NCBI GenBank assembly: GCA_003255065.1 | Contig: QAOA01004387.1 | Coordinates: 99,327 to 163,326 of the forward strand | Reading direction: 5' to 3' | Source of the DNA: Cercis canadensis | Taxonomy: Eukaryota; Streptophyta; Magnoliopsida; Fabales; Fabaceae | Length of the DNA stretch: 64,000 bases | Program-made: the position numbers and the translations under genes | The notes under the pieces: model-generated | What the model was told of the DNA's origin: nothing | What the model saw: the letters and a program-made list of their open reading frames with translations, nothing else | Database searches by the model: none | Shown here: positions 31,021-42,527 of the stretch, piece after piece | How positions within the stretch are numbered: position 1 is the first letter of the stretch | How the letters are laid out: each line of letters opens with the position of its first letter

Positions 31021-31211
31021 TTTGAAAAATTGACTTTTACAGGCTAAACCGACTAAACAGACTGAACCGAACCGAATCAGGCCGGTTCGGTTTGGTTCGG
31101 TTTTACTTTCAAAATTTCGAAAAACCGGACTGAACCGAACCTAGATTCTCTAGCCGGTCCGGTCTCGGTTTGGGGTGAAAACCGGACCGAACCGGACCGA
31201 TTACACCCCTA

Positions 31212-33217
31212 CCTCTCGCTGCCCCCGCCGCTCTTCTTCGCCGTTGCACAGCCACCATCACCGGCATTAGTTGCTCACAGCCACCGCTGCCTTTGTTGAA
31301 TACATATGTTTTCTTCTACTTTTCTTTCTATTCCCCTTCACTACTTTTGAACTGAATGTTGAATGAGTTTGGCTGGGTTTCTGAAATCTGTGGTGGTAGA
31401 TGAACTGTAGTAGCACTTTGTCATTAGCTATGCTGAATGTCTTTGACTGAAAAGTCATCTTACTCTCTATATTCTTACAGCTGCCTGCTAAGGCTGGGAC
31501 TTTTGTGGGTATTGTTTGTACCACCTTATAACTGTTTGTTAAATTAACTGAATGGGTGTTTTGGCTGAAACCCAAGTTGTAGAACTGCAAATATGCCTTT
31601 AGGCACTGTTATCGGCACGATAAGGTGCTGGTAGTAAATTTTATGCCAAGTAGATTGCTGCCAATCTTTTTTATGAATAATTCATATATTTTCTTTAATG
31701 CTCAGCTTCTATTCAATGCATTATGACAATTCTGCTAATTCAAAAGTGGGTAATTTTGAAACAAAGAGTATAATGTCTTGCACCACCTTGAATATTGGTG
31801 CTTATTTAAAGCTAGCATTTTGGTTCGTAACAATTATAAATGAGGGGTTAGAGTAGCTGGAACCTTGAAGGTTGCAAAAGCCAAAAGAATAGAAGTTGCA
31901 TCGCTTTCAGTCTATTACTTCAGCTATTGTCAGTAATTAGAATAGTGTATATTGACAGAAACATAAGCACTAACGAAGAAAAGAAAATTATACACCACAG
32001 GATTTATTTGAAACAGTCTCTACTTTTTATGCAGAATCATTGTCAACAACTGGGTATGTGGGAATAATTAGACTAGCTGTCAATATTGGCCTGCAAGTTT
32101 AATATTAAATAAACTTGCTTAGTTTTTAGGAGAAGGAAACCATATTGATAACTCACATTGTGGGGCTGTATTGTGCTGATGAAACATGGCACCACACTGA
32201 CACACGTTTACTATTTTCAAAAAGCTCTGATTCTTTTTGGAGACACATTTCTTGTACGGATCTCAAATAGGAAGTCACACCTTGTGCCCATTACTGCCAC
32301 ATGTTTGTTCAAAAAAATTATGTTTCTTTGATAACTTGTACTGTTTTGCTGTGTTCAAAGAAACAATTGCGAGCATCCCAAGTTTGATGAAAGTTATTAA
32401 TCCTGTTTCATACCAATTCACTTGACTTGTAATGATGAGATTGCAATATATATGGTCTTGCTTATTTGCTTTGGATCTGGACCAATTCATAAGTACTTGT
32501 CATAATAAATATCTGCATTTTTTATATTAGTTCAAATAATATTAGTATTGCTTCTCTTAAGTATGCTCCCATTTCTGACTTTGTTATGGCATTTTATGAA
32601 GGTGTTCAAAACAAGCTTGTGAACATGGATGAAAGCATCCATATCCCAGTTACAAAATCAGAGTTAGCAGTTTTCAACTCAATTTTCAATGTATGACTAT
32701 CTCTCTCTCACAATCTCTCCCCACCCCCTCCTCTCCCTTTTTTTATTATACCAGAGTGGCAGAGAAGTAGAACTTCTTAGCAATAACAGTAGCTTAAATC
32801 TTTCCTAGTCTTGACATTCCTTGTCTGGCTCGACAAGGAAGCATGTCTTCCACTGACATGAAAACACAAAAGGTTTATATGATATCAGCTTGGCTGTCAC
32901 AAGAACAACTTGTAATATGGAATAGCTCACAGGTCACTAAAAATTGAGGCCTAGATATGTTTTTTCCTTAATGATGATGTAGACCTTGAAATGGGTTTCT
33001 TCTGCAATATGTTCCTTGCAATGTGAATTGTCCTTTTTGCATCCACCTGACAATATCTTGCTCATTCCGATTGTATTAATTACTTTTTCTTTTACACAGT
33101 TTATCATGCCCTACATTCTAGGTTGGCATGTCTTTGCAAATTCCATAACAGCAGAAGATCTCGGCCAAATGAATGATGCCAACCCAAGATCTGGAAGAGA
33201 CTGTGAATGGAGTAGAT
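31212..33217 (+). other. Right part of the interrupted locus, exon-like but unrecognised
   Basis: Continues the locus left of the hAT element. Protein-like pieces are seen at about 32572-32690 (FYEGVQNKLVNMDESIHIPV, ending at a GTATGA donor-like site) and 33095-33217 (GWHVFANSITAEDLGQMNDA to a stop). CT-rich intron-like stretches lie between. No family could be assigned. Confidence 0.3.
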
Positions 33218-33967
33218 AGTGAGATTCTACTGTGTCTTGTAGGAGGTTTAATCATGTTACACTTCCCTGTGTGTGCTACTCAACTTTGAAATATGAATTA
33301 GCTTAGAAGTTAGAACCCCCTTGGGGAAATTTTGGCTTCTTTTTCATTTGACATGAGCAATCAGTAAATAGTAATTGTTACATCAAATGCTTTTTCTTTT
33401 TTTCTTTGCATAAGCCATTTAGTAGTATCCATTTATTGCAAAGTTTTCAACAAGTGCTACTTAATTCAAATCTTGTGCGAGAAGAGTGAGCACTTGCATT
33501 TGCATGTGTCACATATTATTTTGAAGGTAAATGGGATCTATATGGCTTGAAGTCCAATCTGTTAATGGATTAAGACTCATAGCTCACAAGTAAGTGAGAT
33601 TCTACTGTGTCTTGTAGGAGGTTTAATCATGTTACACTTCCCTGTGTGTGCTACTCAACTTTGAAATATGAATTAGCTTAGAAGTTAGAACCCCCTTGGG
33701 GAAATTTTGGCTTCTTTTTCATTTGACATGAGCAATCAGTAAATAGTAATTGTTACATCAAATGCTTTTTCTTTTTTTCTTTGCATAAGCCATTTAGTAG
33801 TATCCATTTATTGCAAAGTTTTCAACAAGTGCTACTTAATTCAAATCTTGTGCGAGAAGAGTGAGCACTTGCATTTGCATGTGTCACATATTATTTTGAA
33901 GGTAAATGGGATTTATATGGCTTGAAGTCCAATCTGTTAATGGATTAAGGCTCATAGCTCACAAGTA
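33218..33967. repeat. 375-bp tandem duplication
   Basis: 33218-33592 and 33593-33967 are almost identical, which indicates a recent event. The unit starts AGTGAGATTCTACTGTGTC. No gene inside. Confidence 0.92.
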
Positions 33968-34249
33968 AAATCTGGGCTCTACTGAATGCCCAAAAAAAAC
34001 AAGAAATTAGCTAATACTATATGACCAAGAACAGACTTATGGGTTATGACAAAATGGTGTTAAAATTGTCAAAGACATAGTCTGCTAATGAATAATAGTA
34101 TTTATATATTAATATGCTTTATTTTGGTTATCAAATTAAAATTTCAAGGAGATTCTTTTCTTTTCAAATTATACCAACTACATGCATTTATAATTGGATT
34201 GGGTCAAAAGATTAGGTGAATCAGAAATTACAGTACTACTTTGGATGCG

Positions 34250-34497
34250 CTAAGTGGTTAGCACTTTAATTATGACTCCCAAAGCATGCTGCTAGAGTAC
34301 GTCTTTTACTAGTTGAAGAGAAAACGTTGACTAAAATCATGGATGATTGTGTTTGCTTTCTGCTTGTTGAAATTTCCAAATGAAGAATATGCTTATGATT
34401 TCCAATCTGAACACTCTTAACTTTCTATGCCTATACAAAGCTTCAGAGCCATATCTCTTGTCTAATACTAATCCTACCTAACAGCCTAACAGAGTTG
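34250..34497 (+). promoter_or_regulatory. Type A UGT promoter of the second mini-gene
   Basis: W-box TTGACT at 34327-34332, a TATACAAAG element near 34433, and a leader joined to the mini-ORF, as at 18175-18425. Confidence 0.75.
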
Positions 34498-34653
34498 ATG
34501 AATGAGTTGGTGGTGGGAGAGAAAGAGAAGAAGATGAAACAGAAGATGATGAAGTGGAAGAAAAAGGCAGAGGAGGCCACTAGACTAGGTGGCTCTTCTT
34601 ACGTGAACTTGGAGAAATTGATTACGGAAGTGCTGCTAAAACCAAAACCTTAG
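34498..34653 (+). CDS. 51-residue mini-ORF, second copy (A6)
   Basis: Identical in sequence and arrangement to 18426-18581: leader, ATG, and the last 51 codons of a type A UGT ending VLLKPKP. It lies in the 34030-35527 duplication, so it was copied with its promoter instead of arising twice. Confidence 0.5.
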   Translation: MNELVVGEKEKKMKQKMMKWKKKAEEATRLGGSSYVNLEKLITEVLLKPKP

Positions 34654-35054
34654 ACAACTCAGCCAATACCAAAAGTGATGTAGGAAAAACGATGTAGAAG
34701 TATTGGAGTTTGCTTTTAAACGTTCCTTTCTTATTTATTAGTTTTAGAATAATCAATTTGTTGTTAAATTAATCCTCCGTAAATGAAATTAGTGAAAGTG
34801 AACAGAATAAAGATCTCAAAACACTCTATCATATAAAATTATAGTTGTTGGTGCTTCGACAGTGAGACCCTAGAGCAAAGATGGTTTACCACAAGTTTGA
34901 TAAATTTAGTACTATCTAAATGTTAGAGTCAAACCCTGGTTACTATGTTACCAAAAAAAAAGTGTAAGTAAACAAAAAAAATTTAAGTAAGGTGGGCATT
35001 AATTTCCTAATATCCTATGTGGCATGGGTAACACACTAATAGCTCATTATATAA

Positions 35055-35595
35055 AAGGTTTAATTACAATTTTGGTCCTCATATTTTAACAACTTGAATT
35101 TTTTGGTCTTTCTATTTTAAAAACGAATAATTTAATTCTTTTATATTTATAAAATGTGCAATTTTGATCATTCCGTCATTTCTCAAGTCTAGTTTAGAAG
35201 GTAGAGTTTTTCAATTTATAATCTTACCATTCAAATTGAAGAGTTACATCTTACGAATCTACCTACGAACTTTTAGTTCAATTCAACGGTGAGACTCAAC
35301 CCAAAATATCAAAACTAAAAGTTTTTATCTAACTACAAATCTAGAGTCATTCACCGTTAGATCGAGCTAAAATTTTGTGAGGAGATTCACAAAACATAGC
35401 TCTTGAATTTGAACTGTGAGACTATGAATCAAATAACTTTACAACTTGAAATAAACCTAAAAAATTTTGGCTTAAAAATAAAATGACCAAAATTATACAT
35501 TTTATAAATATGGATAGATTAAATTATTTATTTTTAAAATAAAGAAACTAAAAATTTCAAGTTATTAAAATAAGAGAATCAAAATTATAAGCCTT
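35055..35595. mobile_element. Foldback element, complete second copy
   Basis: Same family and same position relative to a type A 3' end as 12877-13435. Ends are AAGGTTTAATTAC and ATTATAAGCCTT. Confidence 0.72.
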
Positions 35596-35957
35596 AAATT
35601 AATTATAACATTAGGATTCTTTAGCCGAATTTTTTTTTTTAAAAAAAATATTCAGTAAAGTGTTGGTGCAAACCTTTGTGAAGAAAATAGAAGACAGAAA
35701 ATAATTAAGAACCAAAGGCCTGATGTGGATTTTGAAAAAGTAAGGGAGCAGTGTGCAATTTGTCTAAAACCTAAAGGAAGATGAATGTAATTTTCTCTAA
35801 ATATTATAATGATCTAGACTAGAGTAGTTGATTTGTGCCATTAGTATAAATAAAAATTAAGCACATATTGCAAAAGCAGAAACTGCCAACCACATATTAT
35901 CAAATCTAACCTACAACAATTTCCAACGAAATTGAAAAACATGAAGAAATTTGATAT

Positions 35958-36218
35958 ATGGTCATGGGAAGCATAAGTACACACCATATATTGCAGCACT
36001 TGAATAAGGCTATTGCACTTGTCACTGTCATTGCTTGTACTCTTGCTTATTCTATAGATTCTTATTTATTATACAACTATCTATATATGTTCTCTTCTCC
36101 CTTTGACTCTTTCAATATTTTAGTAAGCTATCTAATTTTATTTTATTTTTATTATTGCTTGTACTCTTTCTTATTTAATATTGCCGCCAGCTCCTCAAGA
36201 CTAGGGCAAATGTTATAG
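35958..36218 (+). CDS. Hypothetical 86-residue hydrophobic protein (copy 2)
   Basis: Duplicate of 13786-14046, with the same TATA-like element, leader and overlapping 11-codon upstream frame. The second half differs at several residues (ILVSYLILFYFYYCLYSF against IVVSYLIFVFFYYGLYSF) while the frame stays open. Function not recognised. Confidence 0.3.
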   Translation: MVMGSISTHHILQHLNKAIALVTVIACTLAYSIDSYLLYNYLYMFSSPFDSFNILVSYLILFYFYYCLYSFLFNIAASSSRLGQML

Positions 36219-36221
36219 GAG

Positions 36222-36586
36222 AAGCCAGGAAAAGGTTATATTTACATTTACAAGCTAACAACATAGAACCAATGATTTAATATATATCACATTATTTACA
36301 TTTTTTTATGATTTTTTTTTTTTTGCCTTTTGCGTTGGATAATATGAAATGGAAGTTAATTTCATCCAATAATGTGAACAACCAATATGATTTACATATA
36401 CTGATATCAACAATTTTATTTTTTAAAAAAATATACTATTAATTTACTATGCTTAATTTTTTTAGTACTTTTAGTTGCGATTAAATACATATTTTTCATT
36501 CCAAAAATAAATGCTTTAAATTTTATATTTATTTTTCTTTGAAATAGTTAAAGATAAAATTGACCATAGTTTAAATTGAACACTCA

Positions 36587-36625
<39 letters not shown>

Positions 36626-36740
36626 CTTTCTTTTACTAAATAATATTTTAAAATGTATTTGGCACATTTTGGTTTTCTATGAATTAATTAATTTAAAACA
36701 TTATTTTTAGATATTACCAATAGATGCTTAGTCTTAGATT
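36222..36740. repeat. Spacer with (AAT)n microsatellite at about 36587-36624
   Basis: The left part repeats 14050-14300. An uninterrupted AAT run of about 12 units follows, then AT-rich sequence up to the B5 scrap. Confidence 0.85.
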
Positions 36741-36922
36741 AGTGGGGGATTGGAATGGAGATAGAGAATGATGCTAAGAAAGATAAAGGAGATAAAGGAG
36801 AAGAGATGCGGAAGAAGGCAATAGAATGGAAGCACAAGGGTGAGGTAGCTACATCACCTGCTGGATCTTCTTAATTACATTAACTTCCATAGTTTAGTTA
36901 AGCAATTCAAAACAAGTCCCAA
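36741..36922 (+). pseudogene. UGT type B 3' scrap (copy B5)
   Basis: Same piece and same internal deletion as 14651-14833, here leading directly into the promoter of copy A7. The old stop codon after TCCC is changed (AAG). Confidence 0.85.
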
Positions 36923-37009
36923 GCTAGATTCAAGTGGCAAGTTGGTGGTAGGGTCAGATAAGGTTTCAAATTGTGATTCACAATAATAGGAAAGAATCAT
37001 TGAACTAGA

Positions 37010-37283
37010 CTTGAGTGGCTAGCATTTTAATTTTGACTCCCAAAGTAAGCTGCTAGAGTAGTACGTCGTTTACTAGTAGAAAGAGAAAACGTTGACTGAA
37101 GTCAATGATGATTGTGTTTGCTTTGTGCTTCTTGAAATTTCCAAATGAAGAATATGCTTATGATTTCCAATCTGAACACTCTTAACTTTCTATGCCTATA
37201 AAAAGCTTCAGAGCCATATCTCTTCTCTAGCAGAAATCCTACCTAACAGCCTAACCGAGTTATACCTGTGCTTGCAATCAGAG
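37010..37283 (+). promoter_or_regulatory. Promoter of UGT copy A7
   Basis: W-box TTGACT at 37092-37097, GTACGTCGTTTAC just upstream, and the best TATA box of the set, TATAAAAAG at 37197-37205, 79 nt before the ATG. Confidence 0.8.
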
Positions 37284-39039
37284 ATGGGGGACAGAAAACT
37301 AGAGATGGGTTCTGTTTCTGAAGCCAAGCCTCATGCTGTATTAACTCCATTTCCAGTTCAAGGCCATCTAAACTCAATGCTGAAACTAGCAAAACTGCTT
37401 CACTATAGAGGCTTTCACATCACCTATGTCAACACTGAGTACAACCACAAACGCTTACTGAAATCAAGGGGGCCTAATGCCCTTGATGGTTTCCCAGATT
37501 TTCGCTTTGAAACCATCCCAGATGGTCTTCCTCCAACAGATGTCAATATCACCCAAGACAGTCTCTGTCTTTGTGTCTCAACTCAAAAGAACTGCCTCTC
37601 CCCATTTCGCGACCTTCTTGCTAGACTTAATGACTTTGCCTCCAGTGGATTCATTCCCCCTGTTAGCTGTTTGATTTCTGATGGTATTATGACCTTCACT
37701 AACAAAGCTGCTCAAGAACTTGGAGTCCCTAATGTGCTCTATTGGTCAGCGAGTACATACTCATACTTGGCTATTGCACACTTACGCAGTCTAGTAGATA
37801 AGGGTATTATACCCTTCAAAGGTACTCATTTATGTTACTCCTTGTGATATGTGTATCTTCATAACGATTAGAGTAAGGCTACTTGTACAACTTTCACATT
37901 TCAATTATGCATTACTTTAGAAGTAATTCTACATGAGTCCAGATAGCCAAAACTTGAGTAATGATATATATAATCTTCATCCACAAACGCCCAAACTCAG
38001 ATGTACCCGTAAATGATATATACACTAGAGTTAAGTAAGAACTATTTCTCTGTTTATTATGGACCTTCAAGCTAGCCATGACCTTTTGTGATTCCAATGT
38101 GCAGATGAGAGTTATCTCACAAATGGGTACTTGGACACTGAAGTAGATTGGATTCCAGGAATGAAAAATATCCGACTCAAGGACCTCCCTAGCATTATAA
38201 GGACAACAGATCCAAATGATTTGATGATGGACTTTTTCATCAATGAGGTAGACAGCACTTGTGGAGCCTCTGCCATTGTTCTTAATACATTTGATGAGCT
38301 TGAGGGTGATGCAGTGCATGCTCTATCCTCTATTTTCCCTCCCCTTTACACCATTGGCCCTCTCCCTTTGGTTCTCAATCAGATTCCTCAGAACCACTTA
38401 GAATCTATTGCTTCCAATCTTTGGAAGGAAGAGACTGAGTGTCTTGAGTGGCTCGAATCCAAGGAACCCGGATCAGTGGTTTATGTGAATTATGGGAGCA
38501 GCACAGTTATGTCTGCAGAGCAACTCCATGAGTTTGCATGGGGACTGGCTAACAGCACGAAACCCTTTTTGTGGATCATTAGGCCTGACCTTGTCAATGG
38601 TGGGTCAGTGATTTTGTCATCTGAGTTTGTGAATGAAACTAAAGACAGAAGCCTAATAACAAGCTGGTGTCCACAAGAGAAAGTGCTAAACCACCCTTCA
38701 ATTGGAGGGTTCTTGACTCATTGTGGATGGAACTCAATGACTGAAAGTATCTGTGGAGGAGTGCCAATGGTGTGTTGGCCATTTTATGCAGATCAGCAAA
38801 CTAACTGCAGATATGCTTGCACAGAATGGGGAATTGGGATGGAGATTGATAATAATGTGAAGAGAGAGGAGGTGGAGAAGCTGGTGAATGAGTTGATGGT
38901 GGGAGAGAAAGGGAAGAAGGTGAAACAGAAGATGATGGAGTGGAAGAAAAAGGCAGAGGAGGCCACTAGACTAGGTGGCTCTTCTTACTTGAACTTGGAG
39001 GAATTGATTACGAAAGTGCTGCTGAAACCAAAATCTTAG
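37284..39039 (+). CDS. UGT85-like UDP-glycosyltransferase, intact (type A, copy A7)
   Basis: Exon 1 is 37284-37821, a 283-bp GT-AG intron follows, and exon 2 is 38105-39039; 490 residues from [19 protein letters not shown]. The ATG at 37284 is the first after the TATA box; a second at 37305 corresponds to the start of copy A4. Catalytic His28 (PVQGHLNSM) and the Asp of CLISDG are present, and the donor box (367-410, [16 protein letters not shown] to FYADQQ) has every core residue. Of the three intact copies this one has the fewest departures from family consensus in its catalytic motifs and the strongest promoter signals, so it is the best candidate for an active small-molecule glucosyltransferase. 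The acceptor segment reads [20 protein letters not shown], again unlike typical UGT85A. The intron groups it with A5, while the flanks group it with A4. Confidence 0.96.
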
Positions 39040-39254
39040 ACAACTCAGCCAATACCAAAGTAATGTAGGAAAAATGATGTAAGAGTATTGGAGTTTGCTT
39101 TTAAACGTTACTTTTTGATTTATTAGTTTTAGAATAAATCAATTCGTTGTTAAATTAATTCTCCATAAACGAAATTAGTGTAAGTGAACGGAAAAATTTA
39201 AGTAACGTGGCCATTAATTTCCTAGTTTCCTATTTGGCATTGGTAACACACTAA

Positions 39255-40170
39255 TAGCTCATTATATATATAAAACGCTGGGTTTTGACCCTCAAAAAAA
39301 TCCTTCTCTCTCTTCCTCTCTTCCCTCTTATTCCCTTCTCTTTCTACCTTCCTCCCTTTCTCGAACCTTCTTGCGTTGCTGAAAGAGTTACGAAGACGCT
39401 GCTCTCCGACTTCAACCTCAGCTGTCATTTCAGAGTTTGACTCCCTCCTCCGCTGCTCTCTTTGTCTGTGTCGCATCTTCTCACCAACAAACTATCGTTG
39501 CAAGCCTCTGTTCTTCAAGCCCCACCAAGCAGCAGCACCGATGTCGACGCTCAAATTGCGTGGTACATTTTTGAACCGAAGCAATTTGCAGGCAGGTTAA
39601 TTCTGAGCCCATTCCATTGCTAGTTGATGTAGTCTTTTCATTTTTGAAATTTCTGTAGCTATCTATTCCGGATTTCTGCGATTGCGAGAAAGAGCTGATT
39701 CAAGTTCTGGTCCTTCTTCATAAAAGTAGATTTTGAGAAGCACCAACGCCTATGAATGGCCGGCGTATCGGTGTCGGATACGAATCCGACACTGTATACG
39801 CATTGGATACTGCTGGATACGGATACGTATCCAAGGAGCATGCCTTAATTTTCTCTTGTTGATTTTGAAACATTAGACACAGCTAACACCAGAAAACTAA
39901 CCAAAATAGAGAAACAAATAAATCCAACAATTCCAAGGAATGAAAATAAAAATGAGGGAGGAATTCAATTTGTTACCTTGTTGTGATGTAAGAAGTGAAG
40001 TAGCTAAGCCGTGCTTGTGCATGTCGANAGTGAAGTAGCTAAGCCGTGCTTGTGCATGTCGACGCCGATGATGTAGAAGGAAGAGCGATGGTTGTCGGTG
40101 CTCGATCGACTGCGGTGGCAGTAATGGGAGGCAAGGAACAAAATTTCGTTTGCTGGATACCTGGAAACAG
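39255..40170. repeat. Duplicated non-coding block downstream of A7 (partner 22650-23600)
   Basis: Same order of TATA-like element, CT-rich leader-like sequence, hairpin (39771-39792) and tail. At the N (40028), AGTGAAGTAGCTAAGCCGTG and following bases are repeated on both sides, which indicates unmerged contig ends. Confidence 0.8.
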
Positions 40171-40312
40171 AAACGTTTCAGAGACGTTTAAAAAATTTGG
40201 TGAAAACGAAAAAGATTGAAAAAAAGTTTCAAATAATTAATTTTAAGTAATAATTTTTTTTAATTTTAAAAGACTTTAGTGTAATAATAATGATAAAATT
40301 ATATAAAATTAA

Positions 40313-40725
40313 AGGAGGTTTATGAGATATTTTTAGTATTTATGTAATATGTTATATTATATAAAAATAATTAATGTGTGAATAATATATGTATAAGTTA
40401 ATTATTTTTAAATTTATTTAAAAAAATAAAATAATTTATATTTATATTTAATAAAATATAAAAATTACTAATATTTATTGTGTCAATATAATATATCATA
40501 TGATATAATAAAGGAGGTTTCTTAGATACTTTTAGTATTTATGTAGTATGTCATACTACATAGAAATAACCAATAAATAAATGACATGTGTACAAATTAA
40601 CTATTTGTAAGTTTGTTTAAAAAATTAAATAAATTATATTTTATATATAATAAAATATAAAAATTATGTATGTTTGACACGTCAGTGTAGAATGATATAC
40701 TTACGTAGTATCATAAAATCTCCGT
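40313..40725 (+). mobile_element. Two MITE-like copies in tandem (40313-40500 and 40508-40725)
   Basis: Both are in the orientation of 28063-28277. The right copy is well preserved and the left is diverged and AT-enriched. Confidence 0.65.
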
Positions 40726-40799
40726 ATAATAAAATCTCTAAAAATTAAGTAGGATAATGTTGAATAATTATTATTTTTCCCAAAACACAGTTGTTTTGT

Positions 40800-41030
40800 G
40801 CCTTTTGGCTGCAAATTGTTTCTCTTCCTCTGCAACCTGTTTCTCTCTTTTCCTCTTCGATTTGTTTCTCTTCCTTAGTGATACATTTTTTTCTCTTCCA
40901 TGCGATCTCTTTCTTTCTCTTCTGTTGCGATCTCTTTCTCTCTCTTCCTCTGCGATCTCTCTTTCTTTCTTCCTCTGCAATCTATCTCTCTTTTCCTCCC
41001 TCCCTCTATCCCTTGATTCCTTATTCATTC
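40800..41030. repeat. Pyrimidine-rich minisatellite, second copy
   Basis: Partner of 24190-24415. Open frames on both strands (Ser/Leu-rich or Arg/Glu-rich) are by-products of the repeat. Confidence 0.7.
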
Positions 41031-41095
41031 TGAAACGGAACGAAGTTTCTTTATTTCGGTTAAAATTCTTTGACACCGTAACATTTCGATTGTAG

Positions 41096-41690
41096 TAGTA
41101 AAATTTCTATTTTTTATAGGTGTTTTGTGTCGTCTCCCACAAAACTGAAAAATTTTGTGCATTTCGGACGAAACGAAATGAAATTTAGTTCCTTGATGGG
41201 AGGAAGAATGGTCAGCACCACCGATAATTGAGAAACGGAGAAAGAAGGGATTGATACGGGATTTTTAATTTTTTATAATTTCGTTTTAACTCTTCAAACT
41301 GGGAAAGTCCCACTCTTGCTACATAACATATACGTAGGAAATAATGGTCAGGTCATCATTTAATGCACCGACTGAATTTTTTCTTTCACTTATATTAACT
41401 AATTGATTTGATAAATAAAATGATTATTTAATTACTAAAATAATATTTGAGAGATAATTTAAAGATAAAAATATATTTTACTCAAAGTATTATTTTATAG
41501 GTGATTATTATCTTACATTTCCACTCACTCAATCATTTTAGTATCATTGACATTGAGTCATCATGTATATACCAAGTACATATTGTGTAAGTCAATTTTA
41601 TTTTTTAAGATCTTCTTATTGATACCAAATTCATTAAGAGGTCCCACCCACCGAAATAGGATAGCACTACTCTCATATTTAGTGAGTGTA
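41096..41690. other. Spacer, no gene seen
   Basis: Continuation of the duplicated flank to about 41200, then unique AT-rich sequence up to the abrupt start of UGT exon 2 sequence at 41691. Confidence 0.4.
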
Positions 41691-42103
41691 ATCCTAATGA
41701 TTTGATGGTGGATTTTCTCATCAATGAGGTGGACAGCGCTTATGAAACTTCTGCCATTGTTTTTAATACATTTGATGCACTTGAAGGTGATCCAGTGAAT
41801 GCTCTCTCCTCTATGTTCCCTCCCCTTTACACCATTGGCCCTCTCCCTTTGTTTCTCAATTAGATTCCACAGAACCACTTGGAATCTATTGGTTCCAATC
41901 TTTGGAAAGAAGAGAATGAGTGTCTTGAATGGCTTGAATCCAAGGAACCCGAGTCAGTGGTTTACGCTAATTATGGTAGCAGTACAGTTATGTCAGCAGA
42001 GCAACTCCATGAGTTTGCTTGAGGACTGGCTAACAGCAAGAAACCCTTTTTATGGATCATTAGGCCTGACCTTGTCAATGGTGGGTCAGTGATTTTGTCA
42101 TCT
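41691..42103 (+). pseudogene. UGT type A exon 2 fragment (copy A8), cut by a copia element
   Basis: Closest to copy A5 (EVDSAYETSAIVFNTFDALE). Runs from PNDLMVDF to NGGSVILSS and ends where a copia LTR begins. It contains TAG at 41861 and TGA at 42020 (the Trp of EFAWGLANS). The donor box is absent. Confidence 0.92.
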
Positions 42104-42423
42104 TGTTAGACTATGAGACTTTTTCTAAGTACTCTAAGCTAAGAAAATATTTTGTTTTGTTTTATGCATAAAATCTGCTATGCTATCATGTTAGTTGTAG
42201 ATGAATGGTAATGCTTGTTTGTGGGAAAAATCTGTCAGGTTTGGTATAGACCAAAATCTGCTCTTACTGTAGCTCAAACCAACTATGTACTGTTGGTATT
42301 TTGTATATATAGCAGCAAATGAATGAAACTCGTTTTGAGCCTTCTGCAACATAAAAACACTTCTGTTATTTTGTTTTCTGCTGTGTGTTTTTCTACTACT
42401 CCTCTTCCTCTGATTGTGTAACA
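42104..42423 (+). repeat. 5' LTR of Copia-1
   Basis: Starts TGTTAGACTATGAGAC and ends TGTGTAACA, followed directly by the primer-binding site. It contains a TATATATAG element near 42305 that could act as its TATA box. Nearly identical to 46485-46707 over the shared 223 bp, which suggests fairly recent insertion. Confidence 0.9.
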
Positions 42424-42435
42424 TGGTATCAGAGC
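42424..42435 (+). promoter_or_regulatory. Primer-binding site, initiator tRNA-Met type
   Basis: TGGTATCAGAGC directly after the LTR, the usual copia minus-strand primer site. Confidence 0.9.
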
Positions 42436-42527
42436 TCTAAAAGTTCTTTAAGGACTGTGAGAAAAAGAGAGAAAACCAGCAAGGCTTCCCCTCCTAAAAA
42501 ACCTTCAAACACCAGAGAGAAAAATTC

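Larger units (their letters stand above)
28959..31211. mobile_element. Non-autonomous hAT element carrying a PPR gene fragment
   Basis: Ends are TAGGGGTGTAA (28959-28969) and its exact inverted complement TTACACCCCTA (31201-31211). The element is flanked by the perfect 8-bp target duplication CCTCTCGC (28951-28958 and 31212-31219), as expected for hAT. Both ends carry subterminal clusters of CCGAACCGAACCG in opposite orientation. A second 5' end at 29268 results from the 309-bp duplication (its flank reads CCTCTCAC). There is no transposase. The interior holds leader-like sequence (29490-29780) and a pentatricopeptide gene fragment, which looks like host gene capture. Confidence 0.85.
34030..35527. 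repeat. Segmental duplication of 17950-19453
   Basis: Near-identical over about 1.5 kb, including the type A promoter, the mini-ORF and most of the foldback element. To the right, the wider duplication 12489-14880 / 34654-36990 takes over. Confidence 0.9.
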
